From Hybos culiciformis (lineage: Eukaryota > Arthropoda > Insecta > Diptera > Hybotidae): DNA of 64,000 bases. The notes below the pieces were generated by a model, which made no database searches, was not told the origin of the DNA, and saw only the letters and a list, made by a program, of their open reading frames with translations. How positions within the stretch are numbered: position 1 is the stretch's first letter; each line of letters begins with the position of its first letter. The stretch lies in NCBI GenBank assembly GCA_964007475.1, contig OZ023274.1, forward strand, positions 73,729,303 to 73,793,302. The letters are read 5' to 3'. Positions 35,907 through 49,100 of this stretch are shown one piece after another. The position numbers and the translations under genes are program-made.

Positions 35907-36419
35907 CAGGCATGTGCAACTCAATTGCGTGCAACTCAATTGCGTGCCACTAAATAAATTTCGTACCTCGGCATGAGTCACATATAAAAAAACGAATGAA
36001 TAAAGTAATAATGGTTTATTGGTTTTGATTTGATTCAGAATTTGTACTAGTAATTTAATTTAAAAATTGCAACATAAAACATAACAAAATATAAAATAAA
36101 TCTACAAAAAATAAAAAAATAAATAAAATTTAATGAGAAATTTGAGTGTTTTCGCTTTGGCTCAATTTATTCAAATCAGGTGCAATTTTTGTTGTTGAAA
36201 TCCTGAGTTGATGTTCCAAGTTTATATTTATTACCTTTTCTTGCAAAACAAACAAATCATTGCCAGCTAATAAACATTTTTTAAAAATTAAAGCAAAACA
36301 AAAGTTCTTTTCATACAAAAAAGAGCCACATATTAAGTTAATCAAAACATTGATGTGAGCCGCAGATAAAAATCAAGTGAGCCGCATGCGGCTCATGAGC
36401 CGCAGGTTGCACATCGCCG
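35907..36419 (-). mobile_element. Internally deleted hAT element, 513 bp, with 8-bp target duplication
   Basis: ATCTAAAC lies at both 35899..35906 and 36420..36427, a perfect 8-bp duplication. The ends CAGGCATGTGCAAC and GTTGCACATCGCCG are inverted repeats matching at 11 of 14 positions. Subterminal motifs are repeated: gtgcaactcaattgc twice at the left, and ccgcatgcggctcatgagcc with further gagccgc motifs at the right. The minus strand keeps the last part of a transposase directly inside the right terminus, so the element lost almost everything between its end and the C-terminal domain. Confidence 0.87.
36130..36345 (-). pseudogene. hAT transposase C-terminal fragment
   Basis: About 70 codons on the minus strand. 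INLICGSFLYEKNFCF and LEHQLRISTTKIAPDLNKLS then QISH fit the C-terminal hAT dimerisation region of the FAM200/GTF2IRD2-like or SCAND3-like transposase group (pattern: ALFGSTYLCE, then LRIAT, then PDI.KL). The start is not a real one; the upstream coding region is deleted right up to the terminal repeat. It is a pseudogene. Confidence 0.7.
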
Positions 36420-36427
36420 ATCTAAAC

Positions 36428-39009
36428 TATTCATATAGTATATATAATAATTTTGCATGTTTTCTTTTCTCTGTCTGAATTAAAGAAAATATTTTAGACC
36501 AAAAAAAAAATAATAATAAAAATAAAATTTATGTTAATTTTATATTATGTCCAATACGAATTTTATCATTAACGGAAATTATGTTGAAGACAAATTATTT
36601 TACTGCAACATTAAAAATAAACTCTAAAAATAAAATCTAAAAAAAAAAAAAAAACAGCAAATTAAAATGATTAATTTACTTGATTTTTACTAGTTATTAC
36701 TTTATAACTAGGTACTCAAATTAGGAAATTATTATAATTTTCTATTTTACCATTTTCTTCTTTTTTTTTTTCGAAATAACAACATTAAAACGTTTAGCTT
36801 TTCATTTTTTTTTTTTTTTGGTTTGTCTATTAAATTTGTCTTGAAAACAAAATGTAAAGAAGAGAGTAGTTACAAAAATAATATACAAAATAAAAAAAAA
36901 AAACTAAAACAGTAATAAAATTCTAATTTATCATTAAAATTATATTAAAAAAAAAAGCTTCAATTAAAATGTAATTTTTTATTTTCATAACTACCATAAT
37001 TCCTATTATTGTGTTATATAACATAACATTAATTTACAGTTTCAAAGTACAATCATAAAATAAATATTTTTTTTAGTGATTTATAGAACATTATTTAGAA
37101 TCATCATTGCTATTTAGTTTTTCTTCTTCTTTTTTCTTCTTTTTTTTTTTTTGGTAAGTCCCAGCATGAGAAAGAATTTTTTTTTGGGTGGGTACCTAAT
37201 AAACATAATTCTTAAAATAATCATAATGTGTTTGTTAACATAAATGCGCGGGATTGAAATTTCACATCTTTAAAATGGTGTGTACAAGCAGAAAAAAAAA
37301 ATGTCATTGTTAAAAAATATATTTAGTTGAAAATAAAATTATAACTATAACTATAAATTTTATATGTATATAAGAATTAATACCAGCTGTTGACACAAAC
37401 TACATCAATCTAAATATTTGGAACATTTTATTTGTATTTTTTTTTTTTTTTTAGAATTAATTGCTCTAATTACGTGAAATTTTTTCAACAAAATAAACTC
37501 TAGTTGGAGTTGAACGAAAAAAACAAGCAACCTATAGCTAATGGAGTTACCTGCAACAAGCACGGAAAATGTGAAAATTTAGCTTTTCCTTAGTTCTTTT
37601 TTTAAATATTCTTGGAGTTTATAATGATAGAGGACTTGTAGAATAATTTTGTACATCTTATTGCGATTGGGTATTAGAAATACATATGTATGAATTTATT
37701 GTAATTACTTTGAAATTATAACTAAACTAAAGTCGAAAATTTCGAAATCTACTTATAATCTGCATATAATTTCTACTATAATTTTCGTCTTTCAATTCGC
37801 CAATGTTAATTTAAAGAAATCAAACAAAATAGATATTCGTAAGATTTCAACGTTCGATGATAGTTCAAAATAACTTCTCGCCTTACAATATTCAACACAA
37901 AAATATGGAAAGTTTTGGCAATATTTATAAAAGATGATATTGACACATTATAAAATAAACTCTATTTTCTTTTAAAAGAATTTATTTCATTAAAATACTA
38001 AATTTTTAATTAATAATAAAGTACTTTTTATTTGAAGCATTTGAATAACTTTGAAAAGAGCCCCCCTTTTATACGCTTTTGAATATTAATGAAAAAAAAA
38101 AAAGTTTTGAAATTTTTCCTTATTATTATTATTATTATTATTAATTTTTAATGTTAAAATAAAAATTTCTATTTTTGTTGTTTAAAAACTTTTTTTTTTT
38201 TTTTTTTTTTTTAATTTTCTTTTCTTCTAGAAAGTGGTTGTTTTTTCTTATATTTTTTCCTTTTTCGAAGAAATACAACAACAAAAAAATTTATGTACGA
38301 TTAAATTCTCAAAAAATTAAGGGAAAAGAAAAATTTTCTTTCATTTTCCTATGATATTAGCATTAGCAATATAAAATTCAATACTTTTACATTAACCCTG
38401 TGTATACCCTTAAAACATATAAAAACAAACTTTGCCACCCATAATGTTTTTCCTTCTTTTTTATTGTTACATTAAATTATATTAACTTGAAACTTTTTAT
38501 ATATATTTTTTTTGAAAAATTTTTTCATCCTTTCGAGTTTAGGATAACTTTTATTTTTATTTTATTTTATTTTTTTTTGGTATTAAATGGTAGTAACAGA
38601 CTTCGATTTTTGTACCATACAAAGATATATACTCATTTTAGTTTTAACTGGTCTAATCGGGAAATTATATTTTCTAATCTAATCATAGGACGAATAACTG
38701 TTTCGTTCATGGAATGAACTTATACCCAATGATGTCTTGATGCGTTTTTCATTAAACATTATAAACATTATGCGATAAAATATTTTTAGATCACTCTATT
38801 TCAAGCTTTAATTATAATAGATTTATTTATTAATCAGACAAACTTATTTGCTTAAAACATTCAATATTAGATTATTATTTTAATCGAGAGTAGTATTGAC
38901 CGATAATATTTTTAATTAATGAAATAAAAATTTATTTATCTTTATTTTTTTTAATATGCGTTATTATAATTATTGATTTTTTCAGATTAAATGTGATTCG
39001 AAGATATTA
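36428..39009. other. AT-rich non-coding sequence
   Basis: No gene is seen. Long homopolymer T and A runs dominate, with an ATT triplet run at about 38120..38145. Open stretches such as 38487..38717 are Phe/Ile-rich. Confidence 0.5.
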
Positions 39010-39560
39010 ATAGTAGATTATTGTATATGTAAACTAAATTTGTTATTAATTAAGAGTTCTGTAAACACAAAAATACATTGACACGAGTCAATACTTATAT
39101 AACGAGACGGAAGGTCGAGTGATATAAATTGACAAGTAGTGTCAATGTATTTTTCTGTAAATACAGAACGAGTTGTATAACAAATTTTGTTCACATATCC
39201 AATATACTGTTTTAATGTGCATGTGCAAGGTAGTTGAGTCTATACATTTACAATAAAAAAAAAAAAAAAAAAAAGTTGATATACACATTTTTTTTTCATT
39301 TTTTGTTGGTATTTGTCTGTATTGAAATATTGTGAGAACATCTAAATGATTTCATTATTTACGCTGATGCATCTAAATGATTTCATTATTTACGCTGATG
39401 CATCTAAATGATTTCATTATTCACGCAGATGCATCTAAATGATTTCATTATTCACGCTGATACATCTAAATGATTGCATGTGTATTGACGCATATAATAT
39501 TCCATTTAGCGATCTAAATTCTATACTACTAAATGCAACATACCGACCACATGCCCATTA
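39010..39560 (-). repeat. Hairpin-minisatellite dispersed element, copy C
   Basis: Reverse-complement match of copy B, with the same order of parts: end motif atagtagattattg at 39010, long hairpin (about 39050..39175), A-rich spacer with a run of about 20 A near 39255, 31-bp minisatellite (39339..39480), then tgtattgacgcatataat and ctactaaatgcaacata. Similarity to copy A continues through acatgcccattaaaataa near 39550. No coding sequence is visible. The single-base differences around the apex (gagacgg against ggtctcg) show independent drift of the copies. Confidence 0.75.
39339..39480 (-). repeat. 31-bp minisatellite in copy C
   Basis: Units catctaaatgatttcattat plus ttacgctgatg start at 39339, 39370, 39401 and 39432, followed by a partial fifth. 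Only one or two substitutions occur per unit. This is the reverse complement of the copy B minisatellite. Confidence 0.9.
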
Positions 39561-42500
39561 AAATAAATTATGTCAACAAGACAATATTATAATTATTATT
39601 GCAATTAAACTTTCATCAAAATTAATAAAATTTATCTTTTATTTTTTCATTATAATTTCTATAACAATTTTAATATAATATTTAAAAAATTATCATCAAA
39701 ATGAAAGTAAATATGTAGTATAATATTTAAATAATTAGATAATAGAAAACATTTGGCGCCACAATGATTTATATAAATTAAATTCATTTCTATTATTTTA
39801 TCGCCCTCTCTGCCGCCGCCAATAATTAAAGTACCACATACATTATACACACAAACAGTACATTATTTTTTTTAGGAAATTATACGAAGCTCCAAGGCAA
39901 AATGAAAACGTTTAATTAAATGGAGGTTATATATAATGTAAATTCAGGCGAAAAGATGACTCAATTTTTTTTTACGTAAGAAAGAATTTTTCTCATTTTG
40001 TTGTGAACATAAAAATTAAGGACATATAATATTTCTTTTTGTACTATGTATAATACATATTAGTAAAAAATAATACTAAAATGTATGTTTATTTTGGAGA
40101 TACATAGATCGTGGGATAAAGGAAAATTTTCGCCTTATTTCCATATTTTTTTTTTTTTAATTATTAATGTTGTGTAGAGTGACAAAATGTAAAAAAAAAT
40201 AGTATTATACATATTTTCTTTCTAATATTATTTTCTTTTTTAATTTTGGGAAAATATTAAAAAAAAAAAAAAATTGATAGTTATTGTTCGCGTTGAATTT
40301 TTTCTTTTCAACTCTTTTATACTATCATTGCAATTGAAATTAAAACTTTAAAAATGGAATGAATTATTTTTTCCTGCGGATGACATAAATGTATGTATTA
40401 TGTTTATGAATAAGTATTAAAAAAGAACAATAGGAAAATTTTTAAATATATTTTCTTTTTAATTTAATCAAAAATGAAAATTATTAATATTGTACATTTT
40501 AGTTAAAATTTTAGTCAAAGAAGAGTGTTATTGGTTGCGCTGTGACACAACGACGCGACTTTGTATGAAAAATTGATTCTGTGAATCTAAAATCTAAATA
40601 CTTAAGCATCTTATTGCGTTCACATGTCCACAATTATTAATGGGCTCATCAACTTATAGTTTATTTACTTATTCAGTTATTCCCATATGAAATTATGTAT
40701 AAGGAGTATATATGAAATTTCTTAAAAAATAAAATAAATTTTTTCCTTATTTGATTTATAGTTTGAAATGAGTTCTAATATGGCATATCATGGTATGGTT
40801 TACTGTATACAGTAGAGAGGCTATTTAAATGATTCGAAACATCAACCAAATTATTTTAAAATATACACTTTTTTAATATCCTTATACACCACAATCTAAC
40901 TTAGAAACTACAATAAAAGGCATTTTTATATTTTACACACATATAATCAGAGCTAATAATACTTTATACAAATTAGTAAATAAACAAGAAAATTTTCTTA
41001 AATTCATTGTTCGTCCTTGAATTAATATAATAATCATGAATGAACCTATTTAAAATATACATTATCATACATTATATATCTAATAAATAAATGGTTTAGT
41101 CAATTTCTTTTAAATTAGCTTAATGTTTTATATGCTTATCAAAAATTATAACATACATACATGTATGTATTTGAAGCATATTTCATTTAAATTCGGAAAG
41201 CGTAAGAAAAACTTTTCTCATCATTCAAACAATAATAAAAAAAAAATAAATAAAAAAATAACTTTTAAAATGAAAAAAAAAAGAAAATATTTTTTTCATT
41301 TTTCTTTTCTTTTGATATTTCGAGCAGAAAAAAAAGGAAATTCTGCAAACGTAATTCATAAAAAACAATTTTGGATTTATTTCCTTCCCACATTTTCTCT
41401 ATTCATAAGAATTTGATAAATTCTTAAATATTTGAAATAAATTTGATAATATAATAAAGCATACAATATAAGGTAATCGTTCTTATAGATAAAAAAGGCG
41501 GATAGAAAAAATTGGAGGAAGAAAATTAAAAATATTTGAAACATAAAGTGGTATCTATTAAATTATTTTATTAGAGTCTCTTAAAAAATTTATCTTATTT
41601 TCTAATTATATGTCTTATCACGAACACCCTTAAAATATACAAAAAATAATAATATTGAACAAACCTTTATTTTACAAAATTCGTACACTATATGTGGCAC
41701 ATAATATGTATAATTTTAAAAATATTTCCCATAAGATATTTCAAAAACCTATAAATAAACTGGTAAGCCTGACTAGTTTTTAAATAGACAAAAGTCAACG
41801 TCACGTTCAGAATGGATGAATCAGGAAAGTTAAAACGGAAATATACCACTAAAATTGATCAGACTTTGTACTTATTACCAGAAAAATATGATCAAAAGTT
41901 AAAATTAACTTAAAAATTTGCATAATTTTCACGAAAAAAATTATTTCAATAAATGAATTCTCTATATTATAAATTATTAAGTTCTTATTATAAAAAATAT
42001 CGAATTTTCGAATTATATTTATTTAATTTTTTTTGGCTTTTGTTTGAGAATCATTAGATTATATATATATACAGAAAAGTTATTTCGAATATTATAGGAC
42101 AATATTGATAAGTCTTTTTCTTAAATATTATTTCGAGGTATAAAATTTTTATGTTTGTTTTGTTTCCTTAAGTTGAATTGTTGTATATAAAATCTTTGCT
42201 AATCAATTCTCCCTAGTTTTGACCTGCTTTCTAGAACATGCTAGAAAATCTCTAATACATATACTTTAGACTTAAATTTTGTTTGTCATTTAAAAATGAA
42301 TCAAGATTTTCATATTTTATTTATCAATAACATCATCACCAAAAACAAAATCTATAATACATAATACATGATACATATGTAGTAAATACATATGTAACAT
42401 TATATGAAAAAAAAATTTAAGTTCACTCTATTATAGAGATGATAATAAACAATCCATTTTAGTTGTCTTCTTTGAATAAAATAACTTTAAAATAAGAAAA

Positions 42501-45500
42501 AGAACTTATTTTATTTAAATTCATTTATATGTTTATGCAAAAATATTTCTATAAGCTTTTATTTCCAAAAAAAAATATTATTTTTTTTTTTATTTTTTAT
42601 TTTAATGCTTTCATACATGTACAGTACATATTATGTATATAAGTATTTTGTGCATAAATAAAATTTTATGAAAAATTCATGAAAAATATAATATGTATAT
42701 ATGTATATTTTGTATATACATATCTACTTTGTACTCAGATATAAAATTGTATAGCATTTTTTTTTTTTTGTTTATGTTTATTTTATGATATGGTTGAATT
42801 TTATGTGCGTTAAATAATATATTTTATTCAGATATTTATGTAATACTTATACTAAAATTTTATGTAAAGTAAATATATATGAGCATACATGTACCTAGAT
42901 ATTTTTCTTCTAAAAAAAAAATTCAATTTCCTTTAAAAAATTATGTAACTTTTATAATTCTTGTTTTTATCAAGTCAATTACACAAGCTATGTAGTACAG
43001 TCATGTAAGGAACATGAAACATGAAAAAAGTAGATAATTTTAAGGTTAAGATAATATTATACATATAAATATTTTCTTATCTAATATTATACATCGTACA
43101 TATATGTTAGGTACACTAAATTTAACCCTTCAATGTGGGGATTTTTTTTTTTATTTTTCCTGCTTTACGATTTTATGAAATTTATCTTTATAAAAAATAT
43201 TTTACTATTTTTTGTTTTTAAAAATATCAAGTATATAAAATTTATATGAATTGAATGATTTGTTTGTACAAATAAAACTTAGAAGAAAAAAATATACAAT
43301 TTTTATAATAGTTTCCTTTTTTAAATTAGCAAAACAAAAAAAAAATCAATCTTTTCCTCTTTAAATTTTCTTTTCTGCTTCTTTTTTCGTAAATTAGGGT
43401 GAACAAAAATATCAGAATATTATTACAAAATCTATAAATATAAAAAAATAATAATGGTAATTGGTTTGATTATGATTGTTTTTTTTTATACCTTGTTGTT
43501 GGTAAAGAATTTGTAAACTACATAGCACTTGTGTATCCTTGACAACCGTATTTTGTGGTTATATCAAATGATTTTTATATGTTACCTACATTATTCTAGA
43601 CATATACATGCTGCAATTCTTTCTTTTAGTTCAAAACCTTGCAAAAGAAAACACAATTTCATAGGTGCAATATTATTGCTCATATATTTGAAAAATATGT
43701 ATATATTTTCATACATTGTATACAAAAAAATAATTTCCATTAAGTAATTGGAAAATAAAATGAAATTGCAAATAAATATAAATTGTACCTATGTGATGAC
43801 TACATCAACATTGCATGCAATTAAAGTGAAATACAAATTTTATTTTTTATATATATATATAAATTTTACTGATTTATTTTATGGACATTTCACTATTATT
43901 CAATTCAAGAGCCCTGTATTTTAAAGTTGTATAGTAACGATAGATTTCATTTAATTTTTGTATATTTTTTATTCCATTTATAGTAATGTAAGAAATTTAA
44001 CTTAATGGATAAAGTTTATATATAGGGAGACGGAGACTTATTACTTTATCGATTGTGAGTTACGTTACGTCGCGTTAGATCAAAACAAATAATCAATCAA
44101 TAAAAATATACTTTCGTTTTTATTTAATTTTAACTCCATTTCTATGATTGCTTGCATTTTTAAGACAAAAAATTTGCCTAATCGGTCTTACATGTTGAGC
44201 GAAGTGGGCAAATTATTTAAAATTAATTTATTTCATTCGATTGACAACTTGAACTTGATCAACAAGGAAACAAGATTGCTATTGAAAGGAAGCGCTTTAA
44301 TCACTTAGCAGAAATATGGGGAAAAATGCGGCGCGTTTAGTTTTTTAGATTCATTTTTCTTATTTAATCTTTAAACATAAAGTATATAATAATTTTTTTT
44401 ATTTTTTATAAATTCATTGAGTAAATTTTTGTCTTTATACAAATTCGCACATTTTATGTATGGAAAGATATGAAAAACATTTTTTTTTTTCATTTTTATT
44501 TTTCTTTTTCACATATGATATAATTTTTCAGCTTTTAACTTTAGGAATATTGTACGTATCTAACTTGTAACATATTTTGGTAATCTCATAATGGAAATAA
44601 GAATTTTTTATTTTTTTTTTTATTTTGATGGTAATTGGTATATTTTTCATATTTTCATTCTTTTTATGTACAAATGTACAATAATGGATTATGATGTGTT
44701 AAAGGTAAAAGAAAATATGTATATATTATATATATAAAAGTATATTCCCAAATGTAGAAATTTCTCTTATCTCATATTCAAAAAAAAAAATTCAAAAAAA
44801 AAAAGTTCTTATAATATTTGCATAAAAAAAGTTTATGTATATAATAATCAGGCAAAGGGAATTTGTTTATATTTTTTCAAAAATGATTACAAATACGATT
44901 CAGAAAAACATTTTTATTTTATTTTATTTTTTTACATTTGTATTTTTAAAAATATTAAAGAAATACTCACATTGTGTATATAAAGAAGGAAAATGAAAAT
45001 TTTACATGCAGAATTCGGTGACACATAATTTATGTGATATTTCTTATTTTTTCTTATACAAATAACGACAAAATAAATAAGTATACCTATTTATTTACTA
45101 TGAAGAGAAATTTATACAAAATTACATTTTGGGTTACTTTTTAAATGGTTGTAATAGTCTAAAAGTTTTTATAGAATTTATTAAGCTATTGAATATATAT
45201 TTATGAAGTTAAAGAAATAAAACTTGATTCTTAATCGATATTATATTTAACAAAAGCAACTTCTTGAACTGAACTAAAAAAAAAATGTATATACTTATAA
45301 CACTAATGGTAATATTTTCAATTTATTCTTAACCACTTAAGATTTATAATTATTTTCATAACTGATTAAAATTTAACAAAAAACGTTTTTAAGAAAATTA
45401 CAAAAAAAAAAAATTTAATATTTAGTTTAATGTGAACAGGAAACTTAGTAAAAGTTTTTTAACATCACTTGTGTACAATTTTAAATACACTATGTGTTTT

Positions 45501-46017
45501 TAATGTTTTAGAAGTGGAAATATTAAAAAAAAATCTTATTATTTATGAAAAGTACCCACCCTTTTAAGGAATTTCTTTCTTTTTTTTAAATAAAATGCAT
45601 AATATTAAAATATTAAACGCAATATCAAATTACATGTTGGGAAGGATGAATCAATGTATTTATTCATAATAATTATTTAGGTAGGTACACAAAAATTATG
45701 TATTTTTTTTTTTACAAGTTCCAAATAAATATACCTATATTATGTACACATTGTGTGCACATATCGACTTATAAATTTGTTGCCCACTAACCACAAGTTT
45801 GATAACACATCGAGTTTTATCTCAAAAATAAAAAAAATAAAAAATTGTTGATTCCAGACACAAAATATAAGGCAGAAATATTTTAAATTGAAAATTTTTT
45901 ATAAAATAAATACATAGGTACATAATTTGAATTCAAATTCAAAAAATCTTAAGAAAATCATATTCGTGAGTGTATATTATAATAGCTAATATTGTGTTCG
46001 TAGAGCATCCTGTACAC
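39561..46017. other. Gene desert, AT-rich
   Basis: No gene, tRNA or bounded repeat is supported. Slightly richer patches occur at 40530..40570 and 44030..44340 without a recognisable feature. The open stretches at 39659..39850, 41123..41416 and 43529..43747 lack splice context and codon structure. Confidence 0.5.
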
Positions 46018-46146
46018 TCATCTAATAAGTGACGCGCATGAATGAAATAGCGAGATTCCTACTGGCCTTGGTTACTATCTAGCGAAAGCCAAGAGAACGG
46101 GCTTGGAATAATAAGCGGGATAAGAAAACCCTGTTGAGCTTGACAC
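46018..46146 (+). pseudogene. 28S rRNA gene fragment
   Basis: The sequence catctaataagtgacgcgca then tgaatg, cgagattcctactg, tactatctagcgaaa, gaacgggcttggaataat, agcggg and ccctgttgagcttgac follows, in order, the highly conserved large-subunit rRNA region that contains the R1 retrotransposon target, just downstream of the R2 target. Several substitutions and a short deletion after agcgaaa mark it as decayed. Only about 130 bases are present, with no flanking rDNA, so it is a dispersed pseudogene fragment and not a functional rRNA gene. It could also be the head of a 28S-derived SINE; one copy cannot tell. Confidence 0.9.
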
Positions 46147-49100
46147 CCGAAGAAATATACAGTGATTTTGGTTTTTGCATTAGTTGATTATACTTAACAA
46201 GATCGCATCACCAAATCATGCATTATTTTACTACATAAATTTTGGAAATTTCTGTCATATTTTTTAAATAATTTTTGATCCACAGAAAATTCATTAAGTA
46301 AAAATTCATTAAAGACATTCATGATAAGCATATTTTTCACTAAAATTTGATTCATTAATATTATCACAAGGTAGGTATATTTATTTTCAAAAAATATTGA
46401 TAAAGTGAACTTATTTCGGCATTAAAATATTATGTCAAAAAACCAATTTTTTAATTAGATCAGCATTTTGTATATATATCGGAAATGTCATCGTTAGGTT
46501 TTTTTTCTCAAAAAAAAATTTAATATAGAGTTATGGAGAAAATAAAAACAAAAAAACCCGAAAAAAAAATAATAATGAATGAATTTTTGTGTTCTTTTTT
46601 TTCTCTTACAATTTTTGTTTTTGCAATTTTTTATATATATATTTTATTTGTTTATATAAAAAATTGTCATTTTCAGCACATTATTGTTATAATAATAAGA
46701 ACCTTATATTAAAAAAAAAAAAAAAAACCGGATTTTTAACGTTTATACGACAAATTAATTTTTTAATCGATTCAATTTTATTTTATTTTTAATTCTAAAT
46801 TTCAGATTCGCATTAAATTAAAAATTTTTTTTTGTTATTTTTATTTCAATAATTTTTTTTTTCTTTTTCATTTTTTGTTTACATAAAGGAAAATAATTCT
46901 ATGTATATATACAACATAACGATTTTCCAACTAGAAAGAAAGAAAAAAATTATTTTTTTTTTGCCAAAAAAATTAGTTCGAATTTTTTTTTTTTTTTGCA
47001 AATAGGTACAATTTTTTTTTTTTTCAATTTAATTCAAACAAAATTATTTTGGCAAGAAAGGTGAAATATTATAATTTAAATTTTGTTATTTTTTAAATTA
47101 GGTATATTTTGTTTTTGTAATTTATTTTCATAGAAAATTTTTAAATTACTTTTGTTTTTTTTTTTATTAAGAATAAAACAGGCGGATTTTTTTTTTGCAT
47201 TAAAAGAAATTAACTAATGTCTTAATAATTTTTTTTTTCTGTTTTTTTTTTTTTTTTCTTATAATAATTTTAAATTTTCAATGAAAAAAATCGTGCATTA
47301 TTTCCGCGATTTAGTTGTGTACATAACGAATAATACAAACAAACTATCTGTAGTGACTCTGCGTGCTAAACAATTGAGTGTATCTGAAAAAAAATATATA
47401 TATTAAAGGAAAAGATATTCAGCAGCTGGCTGGCACAGGCATTAATAACGGTAGCATATTAACAACATTAAATACATTTTTATTTTCTCTCTCAACGAAA
47501 ATACTAATTTGTTATTACTATGTAATAATAAATAACATATTATTAATTTTAAAGATATTAATGAAAAAAAAGAAAACATGAAAAAGATTAAGATTTTAAA
47601 TAAAAAAAATATTGTTGGATTTTAATTACTTAAATAATATTTTTAAAATATTAACATAATATTAAAACAGATTAAAAATTTTCCAGTTTCAATAAGAAGT
47701 TAAAACTCTAACTTAGTCATTACGCATAGACTTTAAAGTTCACTAACAAAAACATTCTAAAATGCTAACGTTGCTGACCAGATTTTATTAAATGTCAAAG
47801 CGGGTGGTTTCACAGTACACTCAAACCTGTGCGGTATATGAAAAAATCAATCGAATTGGAACATAATTGACGAATATTCTTCCCAACTTTTTATTTTCGA
47901 AATATTTAACATTTATATTTTTTTCATTATGTTAATTTGAATTTGTAAGAAATCAACACTATTCTGTTAAAATCATCCTTATAAATATTTTATATTGAGA
48001 ATGTAAACAAACCTAAAATAAAGAGGCAAAAGAGAGAAATTTAACAAAAATAACAAAAACAATGCAAAAAAACAAATGTATCTAAAGTAGGTATGTATGT
48101 ATCTACATCTAGTATATTTATCTGAAATATACTTGTATATTTTATTTGATGTCATTATGTCAAAAATTCCCCTATTTAAATTTATGTAAAATTTTGTTTT
48201 GACAATTGAAAAAATTTGGTAGCATTTTGTGCGTCATCATCGTTTTGTAAAAAAATAAATAAAAAAAGCTTTCTTCTACATTTGGGTTTTTCTTGTTGTT
48301 ATTCTTCTTCTTCTTCTTCTTCATTGAAAACTTATAGGAACTATTAAAATTTTGAATTTATTTGAATTGATTTTTTATTTAAATTTACTCACTGAAAATT
48401 AAAGATTTTATATTTTATTAATAATGGTCAAAATTTCAGAACTTCGAAAATCAATTAGGAATATTTCATCGTTTTCGTAGAAGAAATTTAGAGAAACCTA
48501 CTTTGGAATTTTCCTTCTAAATCCAAATAAAATATTTTTAATTTCAGTATTAAAATTACATTTAGAATGATTCTTCTAGTTTAAGCAGTAGCTGGCGTTT
48601 GATCAGTAGTTGGCGTTTGATCAGTAATCCTTTATATTATAGATATATTTACGTTTTGAGACTCAATATCGATGACATTAAATCATTGGAAGATAATAAT
48701 AGTTGATGACATAATGGTATTCATACCCAGGACTTTAAAAAATATACGGTAACATAGAATTGATTCACCACCAATATAAAACCAAAAAAAAGGCAATTTT
48801 AAACATTTTAATGATCTTAAATGTACAAAATAATAATCACCTTTTTTTTTTAGCCCTGAAATAGCTAAAAATTTATAAAAAAAATAATATAATACATAAT
48901 ACGTAATATCATAATTTCATAATTCAATAAAAAAGTAATTGACCTCTATGCGCAAATAATAAAATATGAAGAAAAAAATCATAATAATTTAATAAGTACA
49001 TATATGTATGTATTTAATGCTTTTTTTTTAATTTTATAAAGAAGTCACACTAAGAAATTTATATTTATTTTAAATTTTACATACGGTTAACATTAAAAAA

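Noticed and set aside
46018..46146. A functional 28S rRNA gene
   Set aside because: Only about 130 bases match, with substitutions and a deletion in positions that are normally invariant, and no neighbouring rDNA.
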